A DNA stretch of 33,321 nucleotides from an uncultured Bacillota bacterium (GTDB taxonomy: Bacteria; Bacillota_I; Bacilli_A; RF39; UBA660), in contig CAMNHZ010000003.1 in NCBI GenBank assembly GCA_946540075.1, forward strand, positions 1-33,321. The letters run 5' to 3'. Of this stretch, positions 17,047 through 24,346 are shown in pieces (the stretch's first letter is position 1; each line of letters starts with the position of its first letter). The position numbers and the translations under genes were made by a program. Below the pieces are notes generated by a model that had not been told where the DNA came from, ran no database searches, and saw only the letters and a list, made by a program, of their open reading frames with translations.

Positions 17047-18096
17047 ATGGAAAATTATAAGGTTGTCCAATATGGATGCGGGAAAATGAGTAAATATACA
17101 ATGAAGTATGTTTATGATGTAGGTTGCAAAATAGTAGGAGCTATTGATATTAATCCAGATATTATAGGTAAGGATATCGGTAGTATAATGGGAACCGAAG
17201 AAAAAGGAGTAAAAATTACATCAGCAGAAGAAGCTGAAAAACTATTGATGGAAGTTAAACCAGATATATGTATTGTTACAACCATGAGCTTAATGGTTGA
17301 TGTTAAGGATATTTTGTTGTTATGTGCAAAACTTGGAATTAATGCAATTACAACATGTGAAGAAGCTTTCTATCCATTTAATTCATCACCAAAGTTAACT
17401 AAACAAATAGATGATTTAGCTAAACTAAATGGTTGTACAATTACTGGTAGTGGTTATCAAGATGCTTTCTGGGGAAACTTAATCACTACTTTAGCTGGAA
17501 GCAACAGAAATTTAACTAAAATAAAAGGTAGTTCTAGTTATAATGTAGAAGACTATGGTATTGCACTAGCCGAAGCTCATGGAGCAGGATTATCAATTGC
17601 TGATTTTAATGATCAGATTGCAAGTGCTGATAATATTTCTGAGGAAGAAAGAAATAAAATGATTGAAGCAGGTAATTTTTTACCATCTTACATGTGGAAT
17701 ACTAATGGTTGGTTATGTGATAAACTTGGACTAAGTGTTTTATCACAAACACAAAAATGTGTACCTCAAACGGCAGATAAAGATATCCATTCTACAACAC
17801 TTAATATGACTATAAAAGCAGGAGATGCTACAGGAATGAGTGCCGTAGTAACAACTACAACTAAAGAAGGAATTACTATTGAAAGTGAATGTATAGGTAA
17901 GGTATATTCTGAAGAAGATTGCGATAAAAACGATTGGACAGTATATGGTGATACAGATACTAATTTAGTAATAACTAAACCAGATACTGTAAAACTTACT
18001 TGTTCAGCTATTGTAAATAGGATTCCAGATGTTATAAATGCACAAGCTGGTTTTGTTCCAACATCAAGAATGGGTGAATTAAAGTATTATAGATAA
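17047..18096 (+). CDS. NAD(P)-dependent oxidoreductase, 2,4-diaminopentanoate dehydrogenase-like
   Basis: 349 residues. The N-terminal Rossmann fold begins VVQYGCGKMSKYTMKYV (dinucleotide loop, about 6-22), then IVGAIDINPDIIGKDIG with the acidic residue at the end of strand 2. The middle segment TCEEAFYPF and GSGYQDAFWG are features of the dihydrodipicolinate-reductase-like amine dehydrogenases, which include 2,4-diaminopentanoate dehydrogenase of ornithine fermentation. Length fits that family. None of the other ornithine-pathway genes (OraS/OraE, Ort) are in the window, so the substrate is uncertain and another amino- or keto-acid is possible. An AAAGGGTATGATAAT start region precedes the ATG; a TATAAT lies at 17015-17020 without a good -35. 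Terminated before agrA. Confidence 0.65.
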   Translation: MENYKVVQYGCGKMSKYTMKYVYDVGCKIVGAIDINPDIIGKDIGSIMGTEEKGVKITSAEEAEKLLMEVKPDICIVTTMSLMVDVKDILLLCAKLGINAITTCEEAFYPFNSSPKLTKQIDDLAKLNGCTITGSGYQDAFWGNLITTLAGSNRNLTKIKGSSSYNVEDYGIALAEAHGAGLSIADFNDQIASADNISEEERNKMIEAGNFLPSYMWNTNGWLCDKLGLSVLSQTQKCVPQTADKDIHSTTLNMTIKAGDATGMSAVVTTTTKEGITIESECIGKVYSEEDCDKNDWTVYGDTDTNLVITKPDTVKLTCSAIVNRIPDVINAQAGFVPTSRMGELKYYR

Positions 18097-18105
18097 AAAA
18101 GTATG

Positions 18106-18130
18106 AAAAAAGGCAAATTGTTGCCTTTTT
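18106..18130 (+). terminator. Rho-independent terminator upstream of agrA
   Basis: AAAAAGGCAA and TTGCCTTTTT (18121-18130) form a perfect stem with an ATTG loop (18117-18120). It isolates the agrAC unit from the oxidoreductase gene. Confidence 0.9.
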
Positions 18131-18165
18131 ATTTTGATTTATTCCAAATATTGGTAATTTGATTG

Positions 18166-18194
18166 TTGATTTAAAAAAATATATATGATAAAAT
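18166..18194 (+). promoter_or_regulatory. Extended -10 sigma-A promoter of agrAC
   Basis: TTGATT (18166-18171), 17 bp, TGaTAAAAT with the -10 at 18189-18194. This looks like a constitutive promoter. No pair of repeats like those before agrB is seen; only one LytTR-like half-site is present (18205-18213, - strand). Confidence 0.78.
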
Positions 18195-18236
18195 TAATAA
18201 GGATATTAACTGATTGCAAACGATAGGAAGGTAAAA

Positions 18237-18947
18237 ATGTTAAATTTTATAGTATGTGACGATAAAAAGAAGATTGTTGACGATGTAACTAAAACAATAA
18301 ATAAGGTTATGATTGGTAATAAATATGCATATAAAATACATAAGTTTTATGAATATGATAATGAATTTATGAAGATTGTAAATTCAAAAATGGCGGCAAA
18401 AATCTATATATTAGATATAGAGACTCCAAAAAAATCTGGTATTGATGTAGCGCGAAAAATAAGAACTAAAGATATTAATTCTACAATAATATTTCTTACT
18501 TCTCATCAAGAATTAGGTGAAGTGTTATTACAAGAAGAAGTGATGTTTTTATCATTTATAAACAAATTTAACAATAGTAAAACAAGATTAAAAAAAGCAA
18601 TTCAAAAAAGTATTCAATTTGCAGGAAAAAGGAACGCTATAAGGTTTCAATGTCACGGCGCAGTATTTACTATTCCGACTTCAGATATTCTTTATATAAC
18701 GCGAGATAGTGTAGAAAGAAAATGTATTATTAAAACTGACTACACTGAGTTTAAACTGATAAAACCATTAAGTGAAATGATTGAATTGCTAGGACCAGAT
18801 TTTGCTTATTCACATCGAGCTTGTATTGTTAATCTTAAAAGAATTCATTTGATAGATAAACACCATAGAATTATCGTGTTTGATAATGGCAACAAACTTG
18901 ATTTAGTTAGTTCAAAATATGTTAAGGAGATGATTAGCAGTAAATGA
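18237..18947 (+). CDS. agrA: AgrA-type LytTR response regulator
   Basis: 236 residues. The receiver domain (1-125) has the acidic pair Asp8/Asp9 (VCDDK), phosphoacceptor Asp60 (YILDIETP), Thr88 (LTSH) and Lys110 (FINKF). The LytTR DNA-binding domain follows (about 133-232), with ILYITRDSVERKCIIKT, the conserved SHRACIVNLKRI and the VSSKYVKEM end helix. When phosphorylated by the adjacent kinase it should bind paired direct repeats and activate the signal genes. AGGAAGG lies before ATG 18237. The last codon overlaps the agrC start (ATGA), so the two are translationally coupled. Here agrA precedes agrC, the reverse of the staphylococcal order. Identification rests on the family plus agrB/agrD next door. 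Confidence 0.92.
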   Translation: MLNFIVCDDKKKIVDDVTKTINKVMIGNKYAYKIHKFYEYDNEFMKIVNSKMAAKIYILDIETPKKSGIDVARKIRTKDINSTIIFLTSHQELGEVLLQEEVMFLSFINKFNNSKTRLKKAIQKSIQFAGKRNAIRFQCHGAVFTIPTSDILYITRDSVERKCIIKTDYTEFKLIKPLSEMIELLGPDFAYSHRACIVNLKRIHLIDKHHRIIVFDNGNKLDLVSSKYVKEMISSK

Positions 18948-20263
18948 AAATATGTGAAGTATTTATTGGTTCATTAATTACAGTTATAGCTCAATTATAT
19001 ATATGGTTTAGATTATCTAATAAGAAGATAGGTGATTTGTCTAGTAAAGTATATCTTTTCTTAGTACTACTTGCAATAGTGATGACGATTAATTATCTTT
19101 ATATAAATAAGTTTTTTCGTATAATAATTATTGTAGGTTGTATGATTTTGTTTGTATATAAAGTATTAAAAAGGCCAATAAAGAATTCTATAATTATGGT
19201 TTTATATAGTGAATTACTAGCAGTTATTAGTGAAGTTATATTTATATCAGCTATATCATATATAGGTAATTATGATATCAATTCTTTAGAAAAATATTCC
19301 TTTGGTAAGTTATTAACTAATGTTGTTATTGCAGTTCTGTCAATTATTATTTTTAACATTGTAGATAAAATTAAATTTTTACAAGATAAAGTTAGTATTA
19401 TAAGTAATTACCCAAAAAGAAAATTGATACTTATATCAATATTATATATATTTATTGTTAACTTTTTCATTATGCAGTCATATTATAAAATAACTTTGGG
19501 TTTTCTATTGATTCTGAATGCATTTAATATCGTTATTTTTACATTTATTATTATACAAATAATGAATGAGTATTCAAATAATGTCGCAATAAAGAACAAG
19601 TATGATATTTTAATGAGTAAATCAATTGATTACGAAAATATAATAGACAGTCAAAGAATGGAAAACCATGAAAACAAAAATGACTTATATGTTTTAAAGA
19701 CAATGATTCCATCTAGCAATAAGGAAGCACATGAACAATTAGATTTAATGATTAATGAATATGAAAATAGAGAAATTGAATATCAACAAAATAAAGATTT
19801 ATATCAAAAAACGCTAAGAATACCATCTGGTGGTCTTAGGGGACTTTTTTATCAGAAATTATTGTATATTGAGAATAATAATATTGAGTATTCTCTTAGA
19901 GTTAGTAAAAATATAAATAAAGATAGTTTAAATGATTTAGATAAGTATGAACGCAGAAATTTATGTAAAATAATAGGAGTATACTTAGATAATGCTATTC
20001 AAGAAGTAGAAAAAATAGATAATAAAAAAATTAGAATTGATTTAAAACTAGATAAAAAGGTGTTTCAAATTAGTATATCTAATAGCTTAGGTAAAATTCT
20101 TGAAATTGAAAAAATAAATGACAAGGGATATAGTACTAAAGGTAAAAAACACGGATATGGTCTTTCTTTAGTTAATGATATTTTAAAAGAAAGTAAAAAA
20201 ATTACTAGTGAAACAAGTATCACAGGTAGTATCTTTAAACAGACAGTAAAAATAAAAATATAG
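18944..20263 (+). CDS. agrC: AgrC-type sensor histidine kinase (HPK10 family)
   Basis: 439 residues. The first 205 are hydrophobic, six or seven membrane helices, forming the peptide-sensing part. A linker helix leads to the phosphoacceptor region with His242 in RMENHENKNDLYVLK, the HPK10 pattern His-x-x-x-Asn-x-Leu (most relatives have HDxxNHL; here the Asp is Glu and the second His is Asp). The ATP-binding domain has a clear N box, IIGVYLDNAIQEVE (Asn350), and a glycine box GKKHGYGLSLVND (400-412). It should detect the cyclic peptide made from AgrD and pass phosphate to AgrA. Translation is coupled to agrA by a 4-base overlap. The stop codon is inside the shared terminator. Confidence 0.9.
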   Translation: MKICEVFIGSLITVIAQLYIWFRLSNKKIGDLSSKVYLFLVLLAIVMTINYLYINKFFRIIIIVGCMILFVYKVLKRPIKNSIIMVLYSELLAVISEVIFISAISYIGNYDINSLEKYSFGKLLTNVVIAVLSIIIFNIVDKIKFLQDKVSIISNYPKRKLILISILYIFIVNFFIMQSYYKITLGFLLILNAFNIVIFTFIIIQIMNEYSNNVAIKNKYDILMSKSIDYENIIDSQRMENHENKNDLYVLKTMIPSSNKEAHEQLDLMINEYENREIEYQQNKDLYQKTLRIPSGGLRGLFYQKLLYIENNNIEYSLRVSKNINKDSLNDLDKYERRNLCKIIGVYLDNAIQEVEKIDNKKIRIDLKLDKKVFQISISNSLGKILEIEKINDKGYSTKGKKHGYGLSLVNDILKESKKITSETSITGSIFKQTVKIKI

Positions 20264-20282
20264 TTTAAAAAACTATATTTTT
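20254..20282. terminator. Bidirectional terminator between agrC and agrD
   Basis: Perfect 13-bp stem, AAAAATATAGTTT (20254-20266) with AAACTATATTTTT (20270-20282), AAA loop. It includes the agrC stop (20261-20263) and reaches the agrD stop (20281-20283) from the other side. A and T flanks make it usable in both directions. Confidence 0.85.
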
Positions 20283-20403
20283 ATTTAATTAAAGATTTTG
20301 GTGTTTCTGGTTCATCAGCGACAACAATTACGCAAGCGCTTGAACCAAGAGTAGCTACGAAAGCTCCAACCTTTGCTAAAATAGTTGATAAAACAGCAAC
20401 CAT
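20281..20403 (-). CDS. agrD: AgrD autoinducing-peptide precursor
   Basis: A 40-codon gene. Residues 1-20 (MVAVLSTILAKVGAFVATLG) form the membrane-binding amphipathic leader. SSACVIVVA holds the core with Cys24, whose thiol should close a thiolactone. DEPETPKSLIK is the C-terminal recognition tail, very close to the staphylococcal DExxVP(x)EL tail that AgrB cuts. An AGGAAGG site lies about 10 bases before ATG 20403, and an in-frame TAG directly precedes the ATG, fixing the start. Placed 45 bases after agrB on the same strand. Five residues separate Cys24 from the DEPE box; staphylococcal precursors have four, so a six-residue ring or cleavage one residue earlier is predicted. Found by reading the - strand between the agr genes. 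Confidence 0.92.
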   Translation of the reverse strand: MVAVLSTILAKVGAFVATLGSSACVIVVADEPETPKSLIK

Positions 20404-20448
20404 CTATTCTTCGCCTTCCTTTCTTTTTATATACCTTACTTTATAAAA

Positions 20449-21057
20449 TCAAATACCATTACTTTGATAATTTTTATAATTATCATATGGTAATTTAAAT
20501 GCTTTATAGACATATGGTGAAATCATAAAGCATTGTACTACTAAAGCAAACATAAATGCATTTGCTAAGAACATGTCATTGATAAAAATTGATGAAAAAG
20601 ACATAATAATGGCCATTAAAGTTGATATCAATTTAAATCTTTCTCGTCTAGTTTTACTAATGATTGGTCTTTTATACGTATCAGCAGGAGCATTTTTATA
20701 TACTCTTAAGATACATATTGAGCAAATCACAGCTCTTTGAATGCAGGATATCTCCACATGTTTACATATTAGAGGGACTCCAATAAAAATAATTGTTGAA
20801 GCAATCCAACACATCCAGCTTTTAGTAGCATGTAATCCAAAAGAGGGTGTCCTTATTATGTTGTAAATTAATAAGAAGATCACCACTTCCTTAAAAATAT
20901 GCAGAAAGATCGATACTACAAATATAAATACTAATTTAGTTAATAAAATATATATAGATTCTAACCCATATCTAATAATAGATAGTTTTTCTTGATCATA
21001 TTCTTTGTTTGAATTGGATATTAACTTTATACAACCATCTAAAACTAAATTTTTCAT
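20449..21057 (-). CDS. agrB: AgrB membrane peptidase processing the AgrD precursor
   Basis: 202 residues, mostly membrane helices. The catalytic pair is visible as His76 (SFGLHATKS) and Cys83 (SWMCW), separated by seven residues as in the staphylococcal His77/Cys84. The later NAPADTYKRPI segment is the family hallmark. AgrB cuts the C-terminal tail off AgrD and helps form the ring and export it. ATG 21057 is preferred over the in-frame TTG 21063, because the GAGTGG site then has usual spacing. It is transcribed with agrD away from the csp gene and toward agrC, so signal production and signal sensing are on opposite strands. A putative AgrA-bound promoter lies upstream. Confidence 0.93.
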   Translation of the reverse strand: MKNLVLDGCIKLISNSNKEYDQEKLSIIRYGLESIYILLTKLVFIFVVSIFLHIFKEVVIFLLIYNIIRTPSFGLHATKSWMCWIASTIIFIGVPLICKHVEISCIQRAVICSICILRVYKNAPADTYKRPIISKTRRERFKLISTLMAIIMSFSSIFINDMFLANAFMFALVVQCFMISPYVYKAFKLPYDNYKNYQSNGI

Positions 21058-21099
21058 ATTCAAATACCACTCTACTTTCTACACTTTACTGATTTTATC

Positions 21100-21157
21100 A
21101 CTATAAAGAATTATTTTAGATTTTATGTCTTAAAAAACACGAAAAATATGTCTAAAA
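21100..21157 (-). promoter_or_regulatory. Candidate AgrA-activated promoter of agrBD
   Basis: On the - strand TTTTAGACATA (21157-21147) and TTTAAGACATA (21134-21124) are direct repeats, 10 of 11 identical, 23 bp apart from start to start, the two-turn spacing of LytTR regulators. The second overlaps a poor -35 (AAGACA) placed 20 bp before TATAGT (21105-21100); an overlong spacer is a known trait of AgrA-dependent promoters. An alternative extended -10, TGaTAAAAT (21097-21092), is possible. The repeats do not match the canonical LytTR GTT core, so the assignment is inferred from position and geometry. Confidence 0.6.
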
Positions 21158-21385
21158 GAGTTTTTTATAACTTAATTTAATTGTAATTTTACATTTTAAA
21201 CAATTTTATGAATACTTTGAGCAAATAAATAAAAAAATATCAAATAAAAGGGTAAAATCGTAGTTACCTTGCTTTATAGGAATCGCTAATTTGTAGTATT
21301 TTGTCGACTCTTTTTTCTTGTAATAACAAGAAAATAAAATTAAAATAAAATTGTAAGGCAGTAAATTACTAGGAGGGAGATTTAT
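21158..21385 (+). promoter_or_regulatory. Long structured leader region of the cold-shock gene
   Basis: The agrB-csp gap is about 330 bases and has no convincing gene. The csp side contains AAGGGTAA pairing imperfectly with TTACCTT (about 21248-21271) and a 9-bp hairpin TTTTCTTGT/ACAAGAAAA (21313-21334). A possible promoter is TTTACA followed 17 bases later by AATACT near 21215, which would give a leader of about 160 bases, typical of cold-shock mRNAs. Promoter assignment is weak. Confidence 0.4.
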
Positions 21386-21601
21386 ATGATGCGTGGTAAA
21401 GTAAAATGGTTTAATAATGAAAAAGGATTTGGTTTTATTGAATACAAAGAAAACGAGGATATCTTTGTTCATTATTCTGCTATATTATCTGAAGGATATA
21501 AAACCTTAGTCGAAGGTCAATATGTTGAATTTGACTTAGTACGTACTGACAAAGGTTTACAAGCAAAAAATGTAGTTGAAATAAAAACTGCTCTTGTTTA
21601 G
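21386..21601 (+). CDS. Cold-shock protein, CspA/CspB family
   Basis: 71 residues (70 if the second ATG, 21389, is used). A single cold-shock domain: GKVKWFNNEKGFGFIEYKENEDIFVHYSAI contains both RNA-binding motifs, KGFGFIE (RNP1) and DIFVHYS (RNP2), and the protein closes with VEFDLVRTDKGLQAKNV. Such proteins bind single-stranded RNA and act as RNA chaperones in the cold or in general growth. AGGAGGGAG gives better spacing to the first or second ATG equally. It diverges from agrB and has a long, structured leader, and its stop codon is inside the terminator. Confidence 0.95.
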   Translation: MMRGKVKWFNNEKGFGFIEYKENEDIFVHYSAILSEGYKTLVEGQYVEFDLVRTDKGLQAKNVVEIKTALV

Positions 21602-21610
21602 CAGTTTTTT
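21583..21610 (+). terminator. Rho-independent terminator of the csp gene
   Basis: Perfect 10-bp stem, AAAAACTGCT (21583-21592) with AGCAGTTTTT (21600-21609), 7-base loop, further T residues. It overlaps the stop codon. Confidence 0.87.
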
Positions 21611-21670
21611 TATGTAAAAATGTTGTAATTCTTTAATATAATAAATGTATATTTTTAAATAAAGAAAAAA

Positions 21671-21699
21671 ATGACAAAAATAAATATTTGTGCTACAAT
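21671..21699 (+). promoter_or_regulatory. Extended -10 promoter of hpf
   Basis: ATGACA (21671-21676), 17 bp, TGcTACAAT with the -10 at 21694-21699, 18 bases before the start codon region. Confidence 0.65.
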
Positions 21700-21722
21700 A
21701 AAACTAGAAAGGATGGATATGT

Positions 21723-22244
21723 ATGTTATTTAATATTCGTGGTGATAAGATTGAAATCACAGAGTCAATAAAAGAGTATATTGACAAGAGGATAGGGAGG
21801 TTAGATAAGTATTTTAGAAATCCTGGAGAAATGAAAGCTAATGTAAAAGCTAGACTAAGTGGAATCAATCAAGTGATTGAAGTTACGATACCTATAAAGA
21901 AAGGTGTATTACGTGCAGAAGATCGTGATAAAGATTTATATGCAGCAATAGATAAAGTTACTGAAAAACTTGAAAGACAAATTCGCAAGAACAAAACAAA
22001 AATTATGAATCATCGTAATGTTAAGAATACTTTTAATGATGTAGAAATCGAAGAAGTTCCAGATAATAAAAAAGTTGTTAAAAGAAAATTAATTGAAACT
22101 AAACCAATGAGCGAAGAAGAAGCTATTCTTCAAATGGAATTAATCGATCATGATTTCTTCATTTTTAAAGATGCAGAAGATGATAGTGTTGCGGTTGCTT
22201 ATAAGAGAAATGATAAACAATACGGAATAATTAAAATAAAATAG
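21723..22244 (+). CDS. hpf: Long-form ribosome hibernation promoting factor
   Basis: 173 residues, the long form that joins two ribosomes into inactive 100S dimers under stress or stationary phase. The N-terminal domain (1-100) begins MLFNIRGDKIEITESIKEYI and has the RLDKYF and LRAEDRDKDLYAAIDKV segments that sit in the mRNA/tRNA channel. A charged linker follows, and the C-terminal dimerisation domain (about 113-173) holds KPMSEEEAILQMELIDHDFFIF and ends in YGIIKIK. AAAGGA lies before ATG 21723. Monocistronic, with its own promoter and a GAAA-loop terminator. Confidence 0.95.
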   Translation: MLFNIRGDKIEITESIKEYIDKRIGRLDKYFRNPGEMKANVKARLSGINQVIEVTIPIKKGVLRAEDRDKDLYAAIDKVTEKLERQIRKNKTKIMNHRNVKNTFNDVEIEEVPDNKKVVKRKLIETKPMSEEEAILQMELIDHDFFIFKDAEDDSVAVAYKRNDKQYGIIKIK

Positions 22245-22248
22245 ATAT

Positions 22249-22272
22249 AAGGAGTGAAAACTCCTTTTTTTG
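22249..22272 (+). terminator. Rho-independent terminator of hpf
   Basis: AAGGAGT (22249-22255) pairs with ACTCCTT (22260-22266) around a stable GAAA tetraloop; T-run follows. Confidence 0.88.
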
Positions 22273-22301
22273 TTACTAAAATTTAATTACTTAAATATAA
22301 T
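22273..22301 (+). promoter_or_regulatory. Putative promoter of the yqfC-dgkA operon
   Basis: TTACTA (22273-22278), 17 bp, TATAAT (22296-22301). A sigma-A reading fits best; I do not see a clear sigma-E pattern, although yqfC is a mother-cell gene in B. subtilis. Confidence 0.5.
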
Positions 22302-22316
22302 TATAATGGTGATACT

Positions 22317-22562
22317 ATGATTAAATTACAAAATATTAGATCATATTTATTAGATGAACAATTTAAAATAACAATAATTAATAATAATGTTGATATAGTT
22401 AATTTTACATCAATAGGTCATTTTGATGATACTAAAATTATTGTTAGATATAATAATGGAAGTGTCGTCGTTAAAGGAGAAAAACTAGTAGTTAAAAAGT
22501 TGCTAATTGATGAAATATTAATTGGTGGAAAAATAAAAAGTATTGAGTTGATTAATATATGA
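22317..22562 (+). CDS. yqfC: YqfC/YabP-family sporulation protein
   Basis: 81 residues, all beta-strand-like with the family pattern: INNNVDIVNFTSIGHFDDTKIIVRYNNGSVVVKGEKLVVKKLLIDEILIGGKIKSIEL. That is the YabP/YqfC fold of forespore-development proteins, whose exact biochemical role is not known to me. GGTGAT precedes ATG 22317. Its stop overlaps the yqfD start (ATGA), as expected for the yqfC-yqfD pair conserved in spore-formers. Together the two indicate that this organism has, or recently had, an endospore programme. Confidence 0.85.
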   Translation: MIKLQNIRSYLLDEQFKITIINNNVDIVNFTSIGHFDDTKIIVRYNNGSVVVKGEKLVVKKLLIDEILIGGKIKSIELINI

Positions 22563-23722
22563 AATCTAAATTAAAACTTAAGGTTGTTGGAAAGAATCCC
22601 AACTTATTTTTTAGAAGATTGATTAGTAATGGTATTAATATATATAATCTAAGTCAAATAGATTATAAAACTATTGAAATAGTTATTTTAGAAGAAGATT
22701 ATGAAAAGCTAATGAAGATTAGATCTGTATACGATGTAACTATATTAAATAGTTATGGTATCAGAAAAGTAAGAGAATTAATCAGAAAAAATAAAATTTT
22801 AATGATAAGCTTAATTATAAGTATCTTATTAGTATATATGCTATCAAATATTATTTTTAAAATTGAAATAGTACATAATGATAGTAACATAAGACAATTG
22901 CTTTCTAAAGAATTAGAAAGTAACGGTATAAAGAAATACTCTATAAAAAAAGATTATCATAGTATTCAAAGAATAAAGAATGGTATTTTAAATAAATATA
23001 AAGATAAACTGGAATGGATTGAAATAGAAAATATTGGGACAAAATATGTTGTTAGAGTTGAAGAAAGAAAAATAAATAAGAAACGTAAGGAATCAGCTAT
23101 AAGAAATATAGTAGCTAAAAAGAGTGCGACGATAAGAAGGATATATACTAAAAAGGGAGAGGCTATAAAAGGAATTAATGACTATGTAAACAAGGGAGAT
23201 GTAGTCATAAGCGGGGAGATAAAATTAAATGATGAATCTAAAAATATGGTATCTGCTTCTGGGACAGTATATGGAGAAGTGTGGTATAAAGTAAAGGTCG
23301 ATATGCCTCTTGAATACCATGAAAAAAAATATACTGGAAGGAGTAAGAAAGTATATGCAATTAATTTTTTAAATTATAGTTTTGAATTGTTTAATTTTAA
23401 TAAGTTTAAAGATAAAGAAAAAAAATCAAAAGTTATATTAAAAGATATGATTTTGCCAATAAGTATTGAAAAACAATATCAAAAAGAAATAATTAGAATA
23501 GATAAAAAATATAAAGAAGAACAAGCAATTACAGCTGCAACTAATTATGCATTAGATAAAGTAAGACATGATTTGAAAGAAAAAGAGTATATAATTGGTA
23601 AAAAAGATTTGAAAGTTGCGCTAAAAGATAGTAAAATAGAAGTGAATGTATTTGTAGCTGTATGTGAAAACATAACTCAGTATCAAAGTATATCTGTAAA
23701 TGATGATTTAAAAAAGGAGTGA
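22559..23722 (+). CDS. yqfD: YqfD-family sporulation protein
   Basis: 387 residues. A soluble N-terminal part (about 1-75) with VVGKNPNLFFRRLISNGINIYNL precedes one membrane helix (about 77-100, ILMISLIISILLVYMLSNII) and a large extracytoplasmic region. That region contains LEWIEIENIGTKYVVRVEERK, NIVAKKSATIRRIYTKKGEAIKGINDYVNKGDVVISGEI and the SASGTVYGEVWYKVKV segment, the recognisable YqfD core. In B. subtilis yqfD is expressed with yqfC in the mother cell during sporulation. No separate ribosome binding site is evident, so translation depends on coupling to yqfC. Length matches the family (about 390-400). Confidence 0.9.
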   Translation: MKSKLKLKVVGKNPNLFFRRLISNGINIYNLSQIDYKTIEIVILEEDYEKLMKIRSVYDVTILNSYGIRKVRELIRKNKILMISLIISILLVYMLSNIIFKIEIVHNDSNIRQLLSKELESNGIKKYSIKKDYHSIQRIKNGILNKYKDKLEWIEIENIGTKYVVRVEERKINKKRKESAIRNIVAKKSATIRRIYTKKGEAIKGINDYVNKGDVVISGEIKLNDESKNMVSASGTVYGEVWYKVKVDMPLEYHEKKYTGRSKKVYAINFLNYSFELFNFNKFKDKEKKSKVILKDMILPISIEKQYQKEIIRIDKKYKEEQAITAATNYALDKVRHDLKEKEYIIGKKDLKVALKDSKIEVNVFVAVCENITQYQSISVNDDLKKE

Positions 23723-23730
23723 TAAGTAAT

Positions 23731-24345
23731 ATGATCAGTGAAACAATATTAAATATTTTTTCCAGTGTCTGGCCAATGTTACTTATATTTATAACAATAA
23801 TTATATCTATGCGTATTACTTATCTAATTGATCATAAAGGGGAACCTTATTATTTATATAAAGATTTAATGGTTTTAGGATTTGTCATATATATATTGTG
23901 TTTGTTCCATGTTGTAACTTTTCAAGATGTAAGTTGGTCAACTTCTAATTTTATACCATTTAAAGAAATGTTAAGATATGATTTTGGGACAATGATGTTT
24001 TATAAAAATGTTTTAGGAAATATGATTATGTTTATTCCATTTGGTTTTTTTACATCATATTTTTTGACTATTAAGGATAAATATAAAATATTTATTTTAT
24101 CAATTATAACTTCAATTACTATTGAAACCACACAACTTATGATAGGTCGTGTATTTGATGTAGATGATATACTATTAAATGTATTTGGAGGATTAATAGG
24201 ATATTTAGTATATAGATTTTTAGATGGAATTAAGGAAAGATTACCAAAATTCTTACAAAAAACAATTGTATATAATATTATAATGTTTTTAGTTCTTATA
24301 TTAATATTTGCTTATTTATACATGATAATTTATTGGGGGATATAA
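23731..24345 (+). CDS. VanZ-like integral membrane protein
   Basis: 204 residues with about five or six membrane helices. The VanZ-family core is visible: NFIPFKEM, NVLGNMIMFIPFGFF, SITIETTQLMIGRVFDVDDILLNVFGGLIGY, with the conserved Glu-x-x-Gln, Arg and Asp-Asp/Asn pattern. VanZ is linked to teicoplanin resistance, but most chromosomal relatives have no known role. ATG 23731 is chosen because AAGGAG lies 10 bases before it; the in-frame GTG 23719 would touch that site. It occupies the place held in B. subtilis by phoH and pgpH between yqfD and ybeY. Confidence 0.85.
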   Translation: MISETILNIFSSVWPMLLIFITIIISMRITYLIDHKGEPYYLYKDLMVLGFVIYILCLFHVVTFQDVSWSTSNFIPFKEMLRYDFGTMMFYKNVLGNMIMFIPFGFFTSYFLTIKDKYKIFILSIITSITIETTQLMIGRVFDVDDILLNVFGGLIGYLVYRFLDGIKERLPKFLQKTIVYNIIMFLVLILIFAYLYMIIYWGI

Positions 24346-24346
24346 A

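Noticed and set aside
18205..18213. Single LytTR-type half-site TCAGTTAAT on the - strand before agrA
   Set aside because: It fits the general half-site pattern but has no partner at 21-23 bp, so chance is likely in this AT-rich DNA.
21206..21472. 88-codon frame on the - strand across the csp start and leader
   Set aside because: It is antisense to the csp ribosome binding site, has biased composition and no ribosome binding site.
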